Positions 10,343 through 20,509 of a stretch of DNA of 64,000 nt are shown here, in pieces. The DNA is taken from NCBI RefSeq assembly GCF_900142365.1, contig NZ_FRAP01000001.1, positions 124,001-188,000 of the forward strand. Reading direction: 5' to 3'. The position numbers and the translations under genes were made by a program. Origin of the DNA: Pseudonocardia thermophila (GTDB lineage Bacteria; Actinomycetota; Actinomycetes; Mycobacteriales; Pseudonocardiaceae). Every line of letters begins with the position of its first letter. Position 1 is the stretch's first letter. The notes under the pieces are model-generated. The model ran no database searches. It had not been told where the DNA came from and saw nothing but the letters and a program-made list of their open reading frames with translations.

Positions 10343-11389
10343 CTACGCGGGTCGCGTTCCCGGATCGGCCGCGGCCAGCACCGCGATGCGGCACCGGTCC
10401 GGGGAGAGCGCGGCCAGGCCGAGATCGTGGTAGATGCCGGGCTCGCCCACCCGGAACCGGTACCAGGCGCACTCGCCGGCGCGGCGTTCGATCTCGGCGA
10501 TGCGGGCGTGCTCGCCGGCGCCGGAGAGCGCACCGAGGGTGCGCCACGCGGCCAGCCGGCCGAACGCGCCGTACTCCCCCAGGTTGCGCGGGCCGCCCAG
10601 CGACGCCGCCACGAACAGCAGGCGCCAGACCGTCCGGGGCTCGCACGCCGATCCCTGCACCTGCGAGCCGGGGTGCTCCAGGCCCAGTGCGCCCACGACG
10701 AGCGGGATCGCCTCCTCGAGCAGCGGTTCGACCACTTCGACGAGCCGGGTCTCGATGGTGCCGGTGGACCAGGTCGCGACGGCGGCGTCGCTGCCGACGG
10801 GCGCGGGGCTGGTCATGAACGGCGGCACGTCGCCCGCGGGCGCTTCCTCGTCGACGGGGATCAGCTCGAGGGTGGTCGGCCGGCGGGTCCAGTCGAGCCC
10901 GTACCGCGGCAGCGGCGGATCGTGCTCCAGTGCGGTGCGCACACCGGGCAGCACCGAGAGGGGGTGCCCGATCGGCATCGGCGCCGGGTCCCGGGCGCCG
11001 CGCAGCACCAGCTCCTGGGCCAGACACGCGCGCAGGGTGGCAGGCGAGGTCGGGGCGAGCGCGGGCGCCAGGTCGGCGAGGTCCTGCCCCGCGGCCAGCA
11101 GCGAGGCGACGTAGCGCGAGGCGATCCCGGCGCCGGCGGCGAGGCGCAGCACCTGCGGCACGTGTCCCGGCCATGGCAGGAGCGCGAGCCGGCGGAGCAG
11201 GCCGTCCACGGCGGACCGCACGTTCGGCACCGGCCGGATCCCGTACGTGCGGCGCAGCGCGATCCCGACATCGGCGAGGAACGCCGCCCCGCCGTCGGCC
11301 AGGCGGGCGTCCATGCGGTCCCAGAACCCGTCCAGCTCGGAGCGCGCCGGCAGCTCCGCCACCAGCTCGTCGATCTCCGCGGAGGCCAT
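10343..11389 (-). CDS. Uncharacterised actinobacterial protein (possibly DUF6183)
   Basis: I do not firmly recognise this 348-residue soluble protein. It is Ala/Leu-rich and helical at the N-terminus, with a distinctive C-terminal half (GTIETRLVEVVEPLLEEAI; CAWYRFRVGEPGIYHDLGLA). It recalls the DUF6183 family of streptomycete unknowns, but that is a memory match only. The frame is open to 11452, but ATG 11389 shares a base with the stop of a 17-codon leader ORF (TGATG), which points to coupled initiation there. Tandem 16-bp repeats lie upstream. It converges on the DUF2786 gene. Confidence 0.65.
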   Translation of the reverse strand: MASAEIDELVAELPARSELDGFWDRMDARLADGGAAFLADVGIALRRTYGIRPVPNVRSAVDGLLRRLALLPWPGHVPQVLRLAAGAGIASRYVASLLAAGQDLADLAPALAPTSPATLRACLAQELVLRGARDPAPMPIGHPLSVLPGVRTALEHDPPLPRYGLDWTRRPTTLELIPVDEEAPAGDVPPFMTSPAPVGSDAAVATWSTGTIETRLVEVVEPLLEEAIPLVVGALGLEHPGSQVQGSACEPRTVWRLLFVAASLGGPRNLGEYGAFGRLAAWRTLGALSGAGEHARIAEIERRAGECAWYRFRVGEPGIYHDLGLAALSPDRCRIAVLAAADPGTRPA

Positions 11390-11442
11390 CAGGCCGGCCA
11401 CCGGCCGAGCAGGGGTCGCTGCTCGATCCGCTCCGGGCTCAT
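11389..11442 (-). CDS. Possible 17-residue leader peptide
   Basis: An ATG at 11442 has GGAGGA 10 bp upstream and opens a 17-codon frame (MSPERIEQRPLLGRWPA). Its TGA overlaps the ATG of the downstream 348-residue gene in a TGATG junction. The only good Shine-Dalgarno in the region belongs to this ORF, so the downstream gene is probably translated by coupling. Whether the peptide itself matters is unknown. Confidence 0.4.
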   Translation of the reverse strand: MSPERIEQRPLLGRWPA

Positions 11443-11481
11443 CTGGGTGCACTCCTCCGGTCGGGCTGGTGTCGATCGCCG

Positions 11482-11525
11482 GTCGATCGGCAGTGCAGTC
11501 GATCGGCAGTGCAGTCGATCGGCAC
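11482..11525. repeat. Tandem 16-bp direct repeats (2.7 copies)
   Basis: GTCGATCGGCAGTGCA occurs at 11482-11497 and 11498-11513, then GTCGATCGGCA again from 11514. A further GTCGATCG begins at 11471. The repeats lie in the 109-bp spacer upstream of the 348-residue unknown gene and after the dihydroorotate-dehydrogenase-like gene. They could be an operator array. Confidence 0.8.
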
Positions 11526-11561
11526 GGGGTGCCGGCGATCGTACGGGGCCCGCGGGGGTGC

Positions 11562-12572
11562 TCAGCCGGTCGTTCGCCGGATCGGGGCAGTCGAGTACGG
11601 CTCGATGGCCCGCAGCAGGCGCCGCACCTGGAGAGCCCGCACCGGTGCCAGCGCGTACCCGGGGTAGCTGCGCAGCCACACCGCGCTCCCGAGGCTCACC
11701 GCGTCGGCACCGGCCCAGAAGTACTCGCGGCAGTCGTCGATGGTGCGGATCCCACCCGTGGCGATGATCGGCAGCGTGACGCCGGCGTCGCGCAGCTCGG
11801 ACACCACACGCAGCCCGATCGGCTTGATCGCCCGGCCGGACAGCCCACCGTAGCGGTTGGCCAGGAACGGGGTGCCGGTGCGCGGGTCGAGCCGCAGCGC
11901 CTTCACCGTGTTGATCGCGGTGAGCGCGGAGACACCGGCCCTGGCCGCCTGCTTGGCGTTGCGGATGTAGTCGTAGTCCGGCGACAGCTTGAGGATCACC
12001 GGGTGGTTGGACCGCGGTACGGCCTCGTCCAGTACGTCCTGCAGGATCGTGGAGAAGTCGAAGTTCACGTTGTGGCAGCTGACGTTGAACTCGACGGCAG
12101 CGATCTCGCCCGTGGGCACGGCCGCGTTGACCTTGTCGACGAGGGTGACGAACTCCTCCGCCGAGAACCCGCCCAGCGAGATGATCGTGCGCTGCTCGCG
12201 GGTGCGCGGGTAGTAGTCGCGCAGGTAGGCGTCGATGCCGACGTTGCACCAGCCGAACGCGTTGATCCAGCCGGCATCGACCCCGCGCAGCACGCGGGCG
12301 TAGCGGCGCAGCAGACCGGGTAGCTCACGCGGCGACCAGTCCTCACGGGTGGTGAAGTGCCCTTCGCGCGGCTCGACGGTCAGCGTGCGGGTGGTGACCG
12401 CGCCGAACTTCTCCAGCGGCACGAACAGCGCGATCGGGCTCATCCCGTAGAAGCCCGAGCTGGACCGGCCGTACCCGAGCAGGCTCGACGAGGTGACCAG
12501 CCGGTTGCGCAGCACGATGTCGCCGAGCCGGACCCCGGCCTCGTCGGACGGCCTGCGCAGCGTGCGCGTCAT
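11562..12572 (-). CDS. Dihydroorotate dehydrogenase-like flavoprotein
   Basis: The 336-residue protein belongs to the dihydroorotate/dihydropyrimidine dehydrogenase family of FMN TIM barrels. It has VEFNVSCHNVNFD (catalytic-loop Cys), VILKLSPDYD, NTVKAL, GGLSGRAIKPIGLR and the FMN-phosphate segment PIIATGGIRT plus DAVSLGSAVWL. The substrate is not established: it lies outside the pyrimidine operon and is coupled to an enoyl-CoA hydratase gene by an ATGA overlap. It may be an accessory PyrD or act on another cyclic substrate. ATG 12572 is fixed by the overlap. Confidence 0.8.
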   Translation of the reverse strand: MTRTLRRPSDEAGVRLGDIVLRNRLVTSSSLLGYGRSSSGFYGMSPIALFVPLEKFGAVTTRTLTVEPREGHFTTREDWSPRELPGLLRRYARVLRGVDAGWINAFGWCNVGIDAYLRDYYPRTREQRTIISLGGFSAEEFVTLVDKVNAAVPTGEIAAVEFNVSCHNVNFDFSTILQDVLDEAVPRSNHPVILKLSPDYDYIRNAKQAARAGVSALTAINTVKALRLDPRTGTPFLANRYGGLSGRAIKPIGLRVVSELRDAGVTLPIIATGGIRTIDDCREYFWAGADAVSLGSAVWLRSYPGYALAPVRALQVRRLLRAIEPYSTAPIRRTTG

Positions 12573-13507
12573 GACTGCTCCTGCTCCGGTAGCGGGGTGA
12601 AGGGGCGCTCCGGCCACCACGGGTAGAAGGTGCCCAGGCCGTCGGAGACCCGGTCGGGGAACGCCGCGGGGCGCTTCTCCAGGAATGCGCTGACGCCCTC
12701 GCGGGCGTCCGCGGACCGGCCCCGCTCGATCATCGCGCGGGAGTCCACGCGGTGGGCCTCCATCGGGTGGTCGACGCCCAGCATCCGCCACATCATCTGG
12801 CGAGCCAGCGCGACCGAGACCGGGGCGGTGTGGTCCGCGATCTCGCGGGCCAGCGCGTACGCGGCCGGCAGCAGCTCGGCAGGCTCGTGCACCGCGCGGA
12901 TCAGCCCGGCGTCCAGCGCCTCGGCGGCGTCGAAGATCCGGCCGGTCACCGCCCACTCGACGGCCCGGCTGATGCCGACCACACGCGGCAGGAACCAGCT
13001 CGACGCGGCCTCCGGCACGATGCCGCGGCGGGCGAACACGAACCCGAAGCGGGCGTTCGTGGAGGCCAGTCGCACGTCCATCGGCAGCGTCATCGTGGCG
13101 CCGACGCCGACCGCGGGCCCGTTGATCGCGCCGATCACCGGCTTCGTGGACTCGAAGATGCGCAGGCTGACCATGCCGCCGTCGTCGCGGCGCAGATCGT
13201 GGATCTCGTCTTCGACGATGCCCTGCTCTGCCTGGGCCTCGTAGTCGAACGTCCCGCCGCCCGCCGAGAGGTCCGCGCCCGCGCAGAACGCTCGCCCGGC
13301 GCCGGTCACGACGACCACCCGGACGTCGTCGTCGGCGTCCGCGCGGTCGAACGCCTCGATCAGCTGGCGCATCATCACGGCGGTGAACGCGTTGAGCCGG
13401 GCCGGCCGGTCCAGCGTGACGGTCAGGACACCGTCGGCCAGCTCGGTGCGGACCTGCCGATCAGCCTGCTCCCCCGGCTGGTCCGCCGCGTGCTCCTGGG
13501 CGGTCAT
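12569..13507 (-). CDS. Enoyl-CoA hydratase/isomerase (crotonase) family
   Basis: The 312-residue protein has the crotonase fold. LDRPARLNAFTAVMMRQL and GRAFCAGADLS provide the CoA/oxyanion loop, and NGPAVGVGATMTLPMDVRLAS gives the second oxyanion-hole Gly. RRGIVPEAASSWFLPRVVG carries the Glu equivalent to hydratase Glu164, while the first catalytic Glu position is not conserved, so the exact reaction is uncertain. It overlaps the PH-domain gene upstream and the dehydrogenase gene downstream by 4 bp each. The GTFYPWWPERPFTP tail is typical of one actinobacterial subgroup. Confidence 0.87.
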   Translation of the reverse strand: MTAQEHAADQPGEQADRQVRTELADGVLTVTLDRPARLNAFTAVMMRQLIEAFDRADADDDVRVVVVTGAGRAFCAGADLSAGGGTFDYEAQAEQGIVEDEIHDLRRDDGGMVSLRIFESTKPVIGAINGPAVGVGATMTLPMDVRLASTNARFGFVFARRGIVPEAASSWFLPRVVGISRAVEWAVTGRIFDAAEALDAGLIRAVHEPAELLPAAYALAREIADHTAPVSVALARQMMWRMLGVDHPMEAHRVDSRAMIERGRSADAREGVSAFLEKRPAAFPDRVSDGLGTFYPWWPERPFTPLPEQEQS

Positions 13508-13950
13508 CGCGCCCGCGCCGCCGCGTGCAGCGCCCGCAGCTCCCGCATCGCCGCCACCGCGCGCTCCCCGTCGACCGCTTGCACGGCCATCACGTGGATG
13601 TACTCGTCGTCGGCCAGGTCGAGCCGTGCCCACGGCGCCCCGTCGGGGAACGACACCCGCTCGACGGCCGACCAGGGCAGCCGGTGCGTCGTGATGATGT
13701 TGCGGACCTCGATGCCCTCGGCGTCGGCGCGCACCCGGGGCCGAGCCACCAGCAGCAGCCCGCCCGCGATGAACAGGCCGATGAGGATCAACGCGATCTG
13801 GTCGGCCAGCCGGAAGTACACCCCGGTGTACGTGCTGGTGAGGAAGACCGCGATCACCGTGAACAGCGCGACGATGATCACCGCACCGATCCACGCCGCG
13901 ATGAGCACCTTGCGCGGTCGGGCCACCACCGCGCCGTTCGTCGTCGTCAT
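13504..13950 (-). CDS. PH-domain membrane protein
   Basis: This 148-residue protein has two transmembrane helices (about residues 17-36 and 48-66), then a soluble bacterial PH-like domain (VRADAEGIEVRNIITTHRLP, WSAVERVSF, WARLDLADDEYIHVMAVQ). A similar membrane protein gene lies beside ribH in mycobacteria, which agrees with its place 23 bp after ribH here. The function is unknown. The ATG at 13950 follows the ribH stop closely, and the stop overlaps the hydratase start as ATGA. Confidence 0.8.
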   Translation of the reverse strand: MTTTNGAVVARPRKVLIAAWIGAVIIVALFTVIAVFLTSTYTGVYFRLADQIALILIGLFIAGGLLLVARPRVRADAEGIEVRNIITTHRLPWSAVERVSFPDGAPWARLDLADDEYIHVMAVQAVDGERAVAAMRELRALHAAARAR

Positions 13951-13973
13951 GGCTCCATTGTCCGCTTCCGCGC

Positions 13974-15732
<1,759 letters not shown>

Positions 15733-15736
<4 letters not shown>

Positions 15737-16347
15737 CGCACTGCCCTCCCGGTCTCGCCGTTGAGTCGCTCCAGGTACTTGGCCAGCACGTCGACCTCGA
15801 TGTTCACCGTGTCGCCCGGCTTGCGCGTGCCCAGAGTCGTGTGTTCCAGAGTCGTCGGGATCACGGCGACCGTGAAGGTGTCGCTCGTCACCCCGGCGAC
15901 GGTGAGGGAGACCCCGTCCACCGCGATCGAGCCCTTCTCCGCGACGTAGCGGGCGATCTCCGGGGCGAGCGAGAACACGAACTCGTCGCTGCGCTCACCC
16001 GGCGACCGTGAGACGAGTGTGGACACGCCGTCGACGTGGCCTTGCACGATGTGCCCGCCGAGCCGACCGTTCACCGGGACCGCCCGTTCCAGGTTGACCC
16101 GGGTGCCGGGGGCCACCGCCGAGAGGCTCGATCTCTTGAGGGTCTCGGGTACCAGCTCCACCGTGAACGTGCCGTCGGTGGCGCCGTCGGGGTCGATCAC
16201 CGTGAGGCACACGCCGTTGACGGCGATCGAGTCGCCGTGGCGGGCGTCGCTGGTCACGGTCTCGGCCCGGACGGTGAGCGCCACCACGTCGCCGCGCTCC
16301 TGCACGGCCACCACCTCGCCGATCTCCTCGACGATCCCGGTGAACAT
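15733..16347 (-). CDS. ribE: Riboflavin synthase alpha chain
   Basis: RibE dismutates two lumazine molecules to riboflavin. The 204-residue protein is a tandem of two lumazine-binding barrels: [12 protein letters not shown] at the start, [13 protein letters not shown] and [15 protein letters not shown] in the first repeat, then [13 protein letters not shown] in the second. ATG 16347 starts at the universal MFTGIVE sequence and shares a base with the rpe stop (TGATG). No ribD lies between rpe and ribE, unlike the mycobacterial cluster. Confidence 0.95.
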
Positions 16348-17036
16348 CAGGCGGTCCTCCACTCGCGATCCGGGTTGGCCCGACGGGCCCGCTCGCGCAG
16401 CGCGCGGACCGCCCGGCCCGGGTCGTCGGCGCCGTACACGGCGGAGCCGGCGACGAAGCAGTCGACACCCGCCTCGGCAGCGGCCTCAACGGTGTCGGCG
16501 TTGATGCCCCCGTCGATCTCGACCAGTACGGTCAGATGACCAGTGTCGACCAACCGACGGGCGGTGCGCACCTTCTCGAGCACGTCCGGGATGAACTCCT
16601 GGCCGCCGAACCCCGGCTCGACGCTCATCACCAGCAGCGTGTCGTAGTGCTTGAGGGTCTCGATGTGCGGCTCCAGAGGGGTCCCCGGCTTGATCGACAG
16701 CCCGGCCTTCGCGCCGGCGGCGCGCAGGTTCTTCGCCAGCGCCACCGGGTCGCGGGCGGCCTCGACGTGGACGGTGACGTTGTAGGCGCCCGCCTCGGCG
16801 TACCCGATCGCCCAGCGGTCGGGGTCCTCGATCATGAGGTGGCAGTCCAGAGGCAGGTCGGTCGCCTTGAGCAAGGACTGCACCACGGGCAGCCCCAGGG
16901 TCAGGTTCGGCACGAAGTGCCCGTCCATGACGTCCACGTGCAACCAGTCCGCACCCTCGCCCGCGGGCCCGGCGACCGCCGCCGCCTCGTCCGCGAGGCG
17001 CGCGAAGTCCGCCGCGAGGATACTCGGCGCGATCAT
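16347..17036 (-). CDS. rpe: Ribulose-phosphate 3-epimerase
   Basis: Rpe interconverts ribulose 5-phosphate and xylulose 5-phosphate; ribulose 5-phosphate also feeds the riboflavin enzymes next door. The 229-residue TIM barrel has [28 protein letters not shown] (metal His/Asp), [19 protein letters not shown] and [11 protein letters not shown] start at ATG 17036, which has GGGAAAG 7 bp upstream; a GTG at 17060 would add eight residues. It is the first gene of rpe-ribE-ribA-ribH. Confidence 0.94.
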   Translation of the reverse strand: MIAPSILAADFARLADEAAAVAGPAGEGADWLHVDVMDGHFVPNLTLGLPVVQSLLKATDLPLDCHLMIEDPDRWAIGYAEAGAYNVTVHVEAARDPVALAKNLRAAGAKAGLSIKPGTPLEPHIETLKHYDTLLVMSVEPGFGGQEFIPDVLEKVRTARRLVDTGHLTVLVEIDGGINADTVEAAAEAGVDCFVAGSAVYGADDPGRAVRALRERARRANPDREWRTA

Positions 17037-17142
17037 CGGCGCGATCTTTCCCGGCACCACTGCAGGTTAGTCCCGCCGAGGGTGCGTCACCCCATCCGGA
17101 GGGGTGTGCGCATCGTCGGTGCGATGCGATTCACTTCCCGGC

Positions 17143-17529
17143 GTGCCCGACGACCCGCTCACGAAGCTGCTGTCCGCCGAGCCCCCGGAGGTCGCGCAGC
17201 TGCTGCTCCGCCTCCGCGACGTCGTCCGCGAGGCCCACCCGGACCTGCAGGAGAAGGTGAACCTCGGCTGGCACGGCATCGCCTACCGCCATTCCCGCGC
17301 CGGCTACGTCTGCGGGCTGTTCCCCCGCGGGAACGGGGTGAACGTGGGGTTCGAGCACGGCGCGGACCATCCCGACCCGCACGGCCGGCTCGTCGGCACG
17401 GGGCGCACCCGGGACGTGCGGGTGGAGGTCGGGGCGGGATCCGAGGAGGACGAGATCGTCGTCGACTACCTCGACCTGGCCGTGGACATGGCGATCGACC
17501 GGGCGGAGGACGCACGGCACAGGCGATGA
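17143..17529 (+). CDS. DUF1801-type protein
   Basis: This small soluble protein resembles the DUF1801/YdhG family, whose function is not settled: DPLTKLLSAEPPEVAQLLLR, DLQEKVNLGWHGIAYRH and AGYVCGLFPRGNGVNVGFEHG. The frame is open from GTG 17104, and GTG 17119 is also possible. GTG 17143 best fits where homologues begin, though none of these has a well-spaced Shine-Dalgarno and the message may be leaderless. It is divergent from rpe and converges on rsmB. Confidence 0.72.
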   Translation: MPDDPLTKLLSAEPPEVAQLLLRLRDVVREAHPDLQEKVNLGWHGIAYRHSRAGYVCGLFPRGNGVNVGFEHGADHPDPHGRLVGTGRTRDVRVEVGAGSEEDEIVVDYLDLAVDMAIDRAEDARHRR

Positions 17530-17559
17530 GGGCATGCGGTGCCCTCGACGGGGGTGGGC

Positions 17560-19020
17560 TCAGGCAGGCCTGCGCAGCAGCGCCAGGAACATCGCGTCCG
17601 TACCGTGCCGGTGCGGCCACAGCTGCACGCTCGGCCCATCACCCAGCCGGGGCACGCCCGGCAGGTAGGTCCGGGCGTCCAACTGCTCGACGTCCCGCTC
17701 GCGGCGCAGCACCGCGCTGACGATCCCGACGGTCTCGGAGAGGTGCGGGGAGCACGTCACGTACGCCACGACCCCGCCCGGCCGCACGTGCCGCAGCGCG
17801 GCCTGCAGCAGCTCCCGCTGGAGCTTCCCCAGCCCCGCGACGTCCTCGGGCCGGCGCCGCCAGCGCGCCTCCGGGCGGCGCCGCAGCGCCCCCAGCCCGG
17901 TGCACGGGGCATCGACGAGCACCCGGTCGTAGACGCCTTCCGGCAGGCCGGAGGCGCGGCCGTCGACCGTGTGCACGGTGACCGGGAGGTCCTTGGTGGT
18001 GTCGCGGACGAGGTCGGCGCGCCGCTCCCCCGGCTCGACGGCGTCGAGCGTGCCACCGTCCAGCGCGACCAGCCCACCGAGCAGCGCGGCCTTGCCGCCG
18101 GGGCCGGCGCACAGGTCGAGCCAGCGCCCCGTGTCCTGCCCGATCAGCTCGGCGCGGGCGAGGGCGAGCGCGACGAGCTGGCTGCCCTCGTCCTGCACGA
18201 TCGCCAGGCCCTCCGTGATGGCGTCCAGCTCGCCGATCTCGCCGCTGCCCGGCTCCAGGTGCACCCCGTACGGCGAGTACGGGGCCGGGGTGCCCCCCGT
18301 GACCAGCGCCAGCTCGTCGGCGGTGATCTCGCCGGGGCGGGCCAGCAGGTGCACGACGGGACGGGCGTCGTCAGCGGCGAGCGCCGAGTCCAGCTCCCCG
18401 CCCGGGCCCAGCGCGTCGGCGCCGAGCGCGTCGGCGAACGCCTGAGCGATCCAGCGGGGGTGGGCGTGCGCGAACGCGGCGTGGCCGATCGGGTCGTCGT
18501 TCTCGGGCGGCGCGAGCTGCGCGACCCAGGCCTTCTCGTCGTGCTCGGAGACCTTGCGCAGGACCGCGTTGACGAACCCGGCGGCGCGGCTGCCGGCCTG
18601 CACGCGCACCAGCTCCACCACGCCGTGCACGGCCGCGTGCGGCGGCACCCGGGTGCGCAGCAGCTGGTACGCCCCGATGCGCAGGGCGTCCTTGACGGCG
18701 GGCTCGACGCGGTCGTAGTCGCGGTCGATGCACGCCGCCAGCACCGCGTCCAGCAGCCCCTGCGCGCGCAGGGCGCCGTAGCCGAGTTCGGTGGCGAGCG
18801 CGGCGTCGCGGCCCTTCAGCCGGTAGCGGCGCAGGATCGCGGGCAGTGCCAGGTTGGCGTAGGCGTCGCGGACCCGCACCGCGGTGAGCAGCTCCAGCGC
18901 CGCCTGGCGCGCCGGATCGACGTCCGGCGGGCGCGGCGGGCCGCTGCGCCCGCGCGGGGGCCCGGACCGGCGCTCCGGCACTGGTCCGCGCCGGCGGGAG
19001 CGACGGCCGGGCGAGCTCAT
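17560..19020 (-). CDS. rsmB: 16S rRNA m5C967 methyltransferase RsmB
   Basis: RsmB (Fmu/Sun) methylates a cytosine in helix 31 of 16S rRNA. The 486-residue protein begins with a basic Arg/Pro tail, has an N-terminal NusB-like RNA-binding domain (about residues 35-165), and a Rossmann methyltransferase domain: [27 protein letters not shown] (SAM loop), [19 protein letters not shown] (PC motif) and [10 protein letters not shown] (catalytic Cys). ATG 19020 overlaps the fmt stop. The def-fmt-rsmB order is widely conserved. Confidence 0.95.
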   Translation of the reverse strand: MSSPGRRSRRRGPVPERRSGPPRGRSGPPRPPDVDPARQAALELLTAVRVRDAYANLALPAILRRYRLKGRDAALATELGYGALRAQGLLDAVLAACIDRDYDRVEPAVKDALRIGAYQLLRTRVPPHAAVHGVVELVRVQAGSRAAGFVNAVLRKVSEHDEKAWVAQLAPPENDDPIGHAAFAHAHPRWIAQAFADALGADALGPGGELDSALAADDARPVVHLLARPGEITADELALVTGGTPAPYSPYGVHLEPGSGEIGELDAITEGLAIVQDEGSQLVALALARAELIGQDTGRWLDLCAGPGGKAALLGGLVALDGGTLDAVEPGERRADLVRDTTKDLPVTVHTVDGRASGLPEGVYDRVLVDAPCTGLGALRRRPEARWRRRPEDVAGLGKLQRELLQAALRHVRPGGVVAYVTCSPHLSETVGIVSAVLRRERDVEQLDARTYLPGVPRLGDGPSVQLWPHRHGTDAMFLALLRRPA

Positions 19021-19940
19021 ACGACGGTCTCCCCGGCCTCGATGCGCACGCCGCGGGCCCAATCGGGGGCCGGCATCGGTCGCTTCCCCTCCGGCCGCAC
19101 CTCGCCGAGCGCGACGGCCCGCGTGCCGGTGCCGACCAGCACCCGCCGCTTCTCCGCCACGATCTCGCCCGGCTTGAGCTCGACGTCGGTGTGCGTCACC
19201 GGCCCGAGGCCCAGGCGGGCGCCGCGGAACGTGGTCCACGCACCCGGGTCGGGGGTGACCGAGCGGATCACCCGGTGCACGACCTGCGCCGGCAGCGACC
19301 AGTCGACGCGCGCGTCCTCGACCGTCACCTTCGGCGCGTGGCTGACGCCCTCGGTGGGCTGCGGGCGGGCGACGAGGGTGCCGTCCTCGATGCCGTCGAG
19401 GGTGGCGACGAGCAGCCGGGCACCCGACTGCGCGAGCCGCTCCAGCAGCATGCCCGCGGTGTCGTCGGGCCCGATCGGCTCGGTGACCACACCGAACGTC
19501 GGGCCGGTGTCCAGCCCTTCCTCCAGCAGGAAGGTCGTGGCGCCGGTGATGTCGTCGCCCGCGCGGATCGCGGCCTGCACCGGAGCGGCGCCGCGCCAGG
19601 CCGGCAGCAGCGAGAAGTGCAGGTTCACCCAGCCGTGCCGGGGGATGTCGAGCACCGGCCGCGGGATGAGCGCGCCGTACGCGACGACCGGGCAGCAGTC
19701 CGGCGCCAGCCCGCGCAGCGCCTCGACGAACTCCGGTTCGCTCGGCCGCTTCGGGGTGAGGACCGGGACACCCGCGGAGTCGGCGAGCGCCCCGACCGGC
19801 GAGCGCACGAGCTTGCGGCCCCTCCCGGCTGGGGCGTCCGGCCGGGTCACCACCGCGACGACCTCGTGGCGCGGCGAGTCGAGCAGTGCCTGCAGCGACG
19901 GCACCGCGGCGGTGGGCGTGCCGGCGAAGACGAGTCGCAT
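19017..19940 (-). CDS. fmt: Methionyl-tRNA formyltransferase
   Basis: Fmt formylates initiator Met-tRNA using 10-formyl-tetrahydrofolate. The 307-residue protein has [16 protein letters not shown], the hydrolase-like active-site segment [16 protein letters not shown] (conserved Asn, His, then Ser-Leu-Leu-Pro), GITLF-type loop [14 protein letters not shown] and a C-terminal OB-like domain. Its start shares a base with the def stop (TGATG) and its stop overlaps rsmB. Confidence 0.96.
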   Translation of the reverse strand: MRLVFAGTPTAAVPSLQALLDSPRHEVVAVVTRPDAPAGRGRKLVRSPVGALADSAGVPVLTPKRPSEPEFVEALRGLAPDCCPVVAYGALIPRPVLDIPRHGWVNLHFSLLPAWRGAAPVQAAIRAGDDITGATTFLLEEGLDTGPTFGVVTEPIGPDDTAGMLLERLAQSGARLLVATLDGIEDGTLVARPQPTEGVSHAPKVTVEDARVDWSLPAQVVHRVIRSVTPDPGAWTTFRGARLGLGPVTHTDVELKPGEIVAEKRRVLVGTGTRAVALGEVRPEGKRPMPAPDWARGVRIEAGETVV

Positions 19941-20503
19941 CAGCGCGATCCGAACAGTGGGTGCGGGTTCTCCTTGATCACGGGAGCGGTGCCGGTGAAC
20001 CACTCGGCGGCGCGGATCTCGGCCATCGCGCGCTTGCGGGTCTCGGCGTCGAGCCGGTCGACGAACAGCACACCGTCGAGGTGGTCGGTCTCGTGCTGGA
20101 TGCAACGGGCCAGCAGGTGGGAGCCCTCGACGGTGACGGGTTCGCCGTACTGGTTCCACCCCTTCGCCACGACGTGGAGGTGCCGCTTGCAGTCCCAGGA
20201 CAGGCCCGGGATCGACAGGCAGCCCTCCGGTCCGATCTGCTCCTCGTCCCCCACGACGTCGAAGCTCGGGTTGACGAGGTGCCCCTCGAACCCGTCGCAG
20301 TTGTAGGTGAAGACGCGCAGCGACACCCCCAGCTGGGGCGCGGCGAGGCCGGCGCCGCCCTGGGCGTGCATGGTGTCCATGAGGTCGGTGACGAGCTTGC
20401 GCAGCTCGGCGTCGAACGTGGTCACCGGCGCCGCGGGGGTGCGCAGCACAGGGTCGCCGAAGAGCCGGATCGGCGTGACGGTCACGTCGATCCATTCTGC
20501 CAT
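19940..20503 (-). CDS. def: Peptide deformylase
   Basis: Def removes the N-formyl group from nascent proteins. The 187-residue protein has the three metalloprotease motifs GGAGLAAPQ (49-57), EGCLS (93-97) and QHETDHLDG (136-144), with metal-binding Cys95, His137 and His141. A C-terminal basic extension and PLFGSR end are typical of actinobacterial forms. It overlaps fmt and follows priA after 6 bp. A GTG six codons in is an alternative start. Confidence 0.95.
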   Translation of the reverse strand: MAEWIDVTVTPIRLFGDPVLRTPAAPVTTFDAELRKLVTDLMDTMHAQGGAGLAAPQLGVSLRVFTYNCDGFEGHLVNPSFDVVGDEEQIGPEGCLSIPGLSWDCKRHLHVVAKGWNQYGEPVTVEGSHLLARCIQHETDHLDGVLFVDRLDAETRKRAMAEIRAAEWFTGTAPVIKENPHPLFGSR

Positions 20504-20509
20504 CCGCCG

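Noticed and set aside
11471-11525. Possible CRISPR array
   Set aside because: The 16-bp units are directly adjacent without spacers, there are fewer than four full units, and no cas genes are present. The same holds for the 13-bp repeats at 24790.
17037-17142. FMN riboswitch before rpe-ribE-ribA-ribH
   Set aside because: The 106-bp gap to the divergent gene is too short for the full RFN fold, and I could not see its conserved helices.
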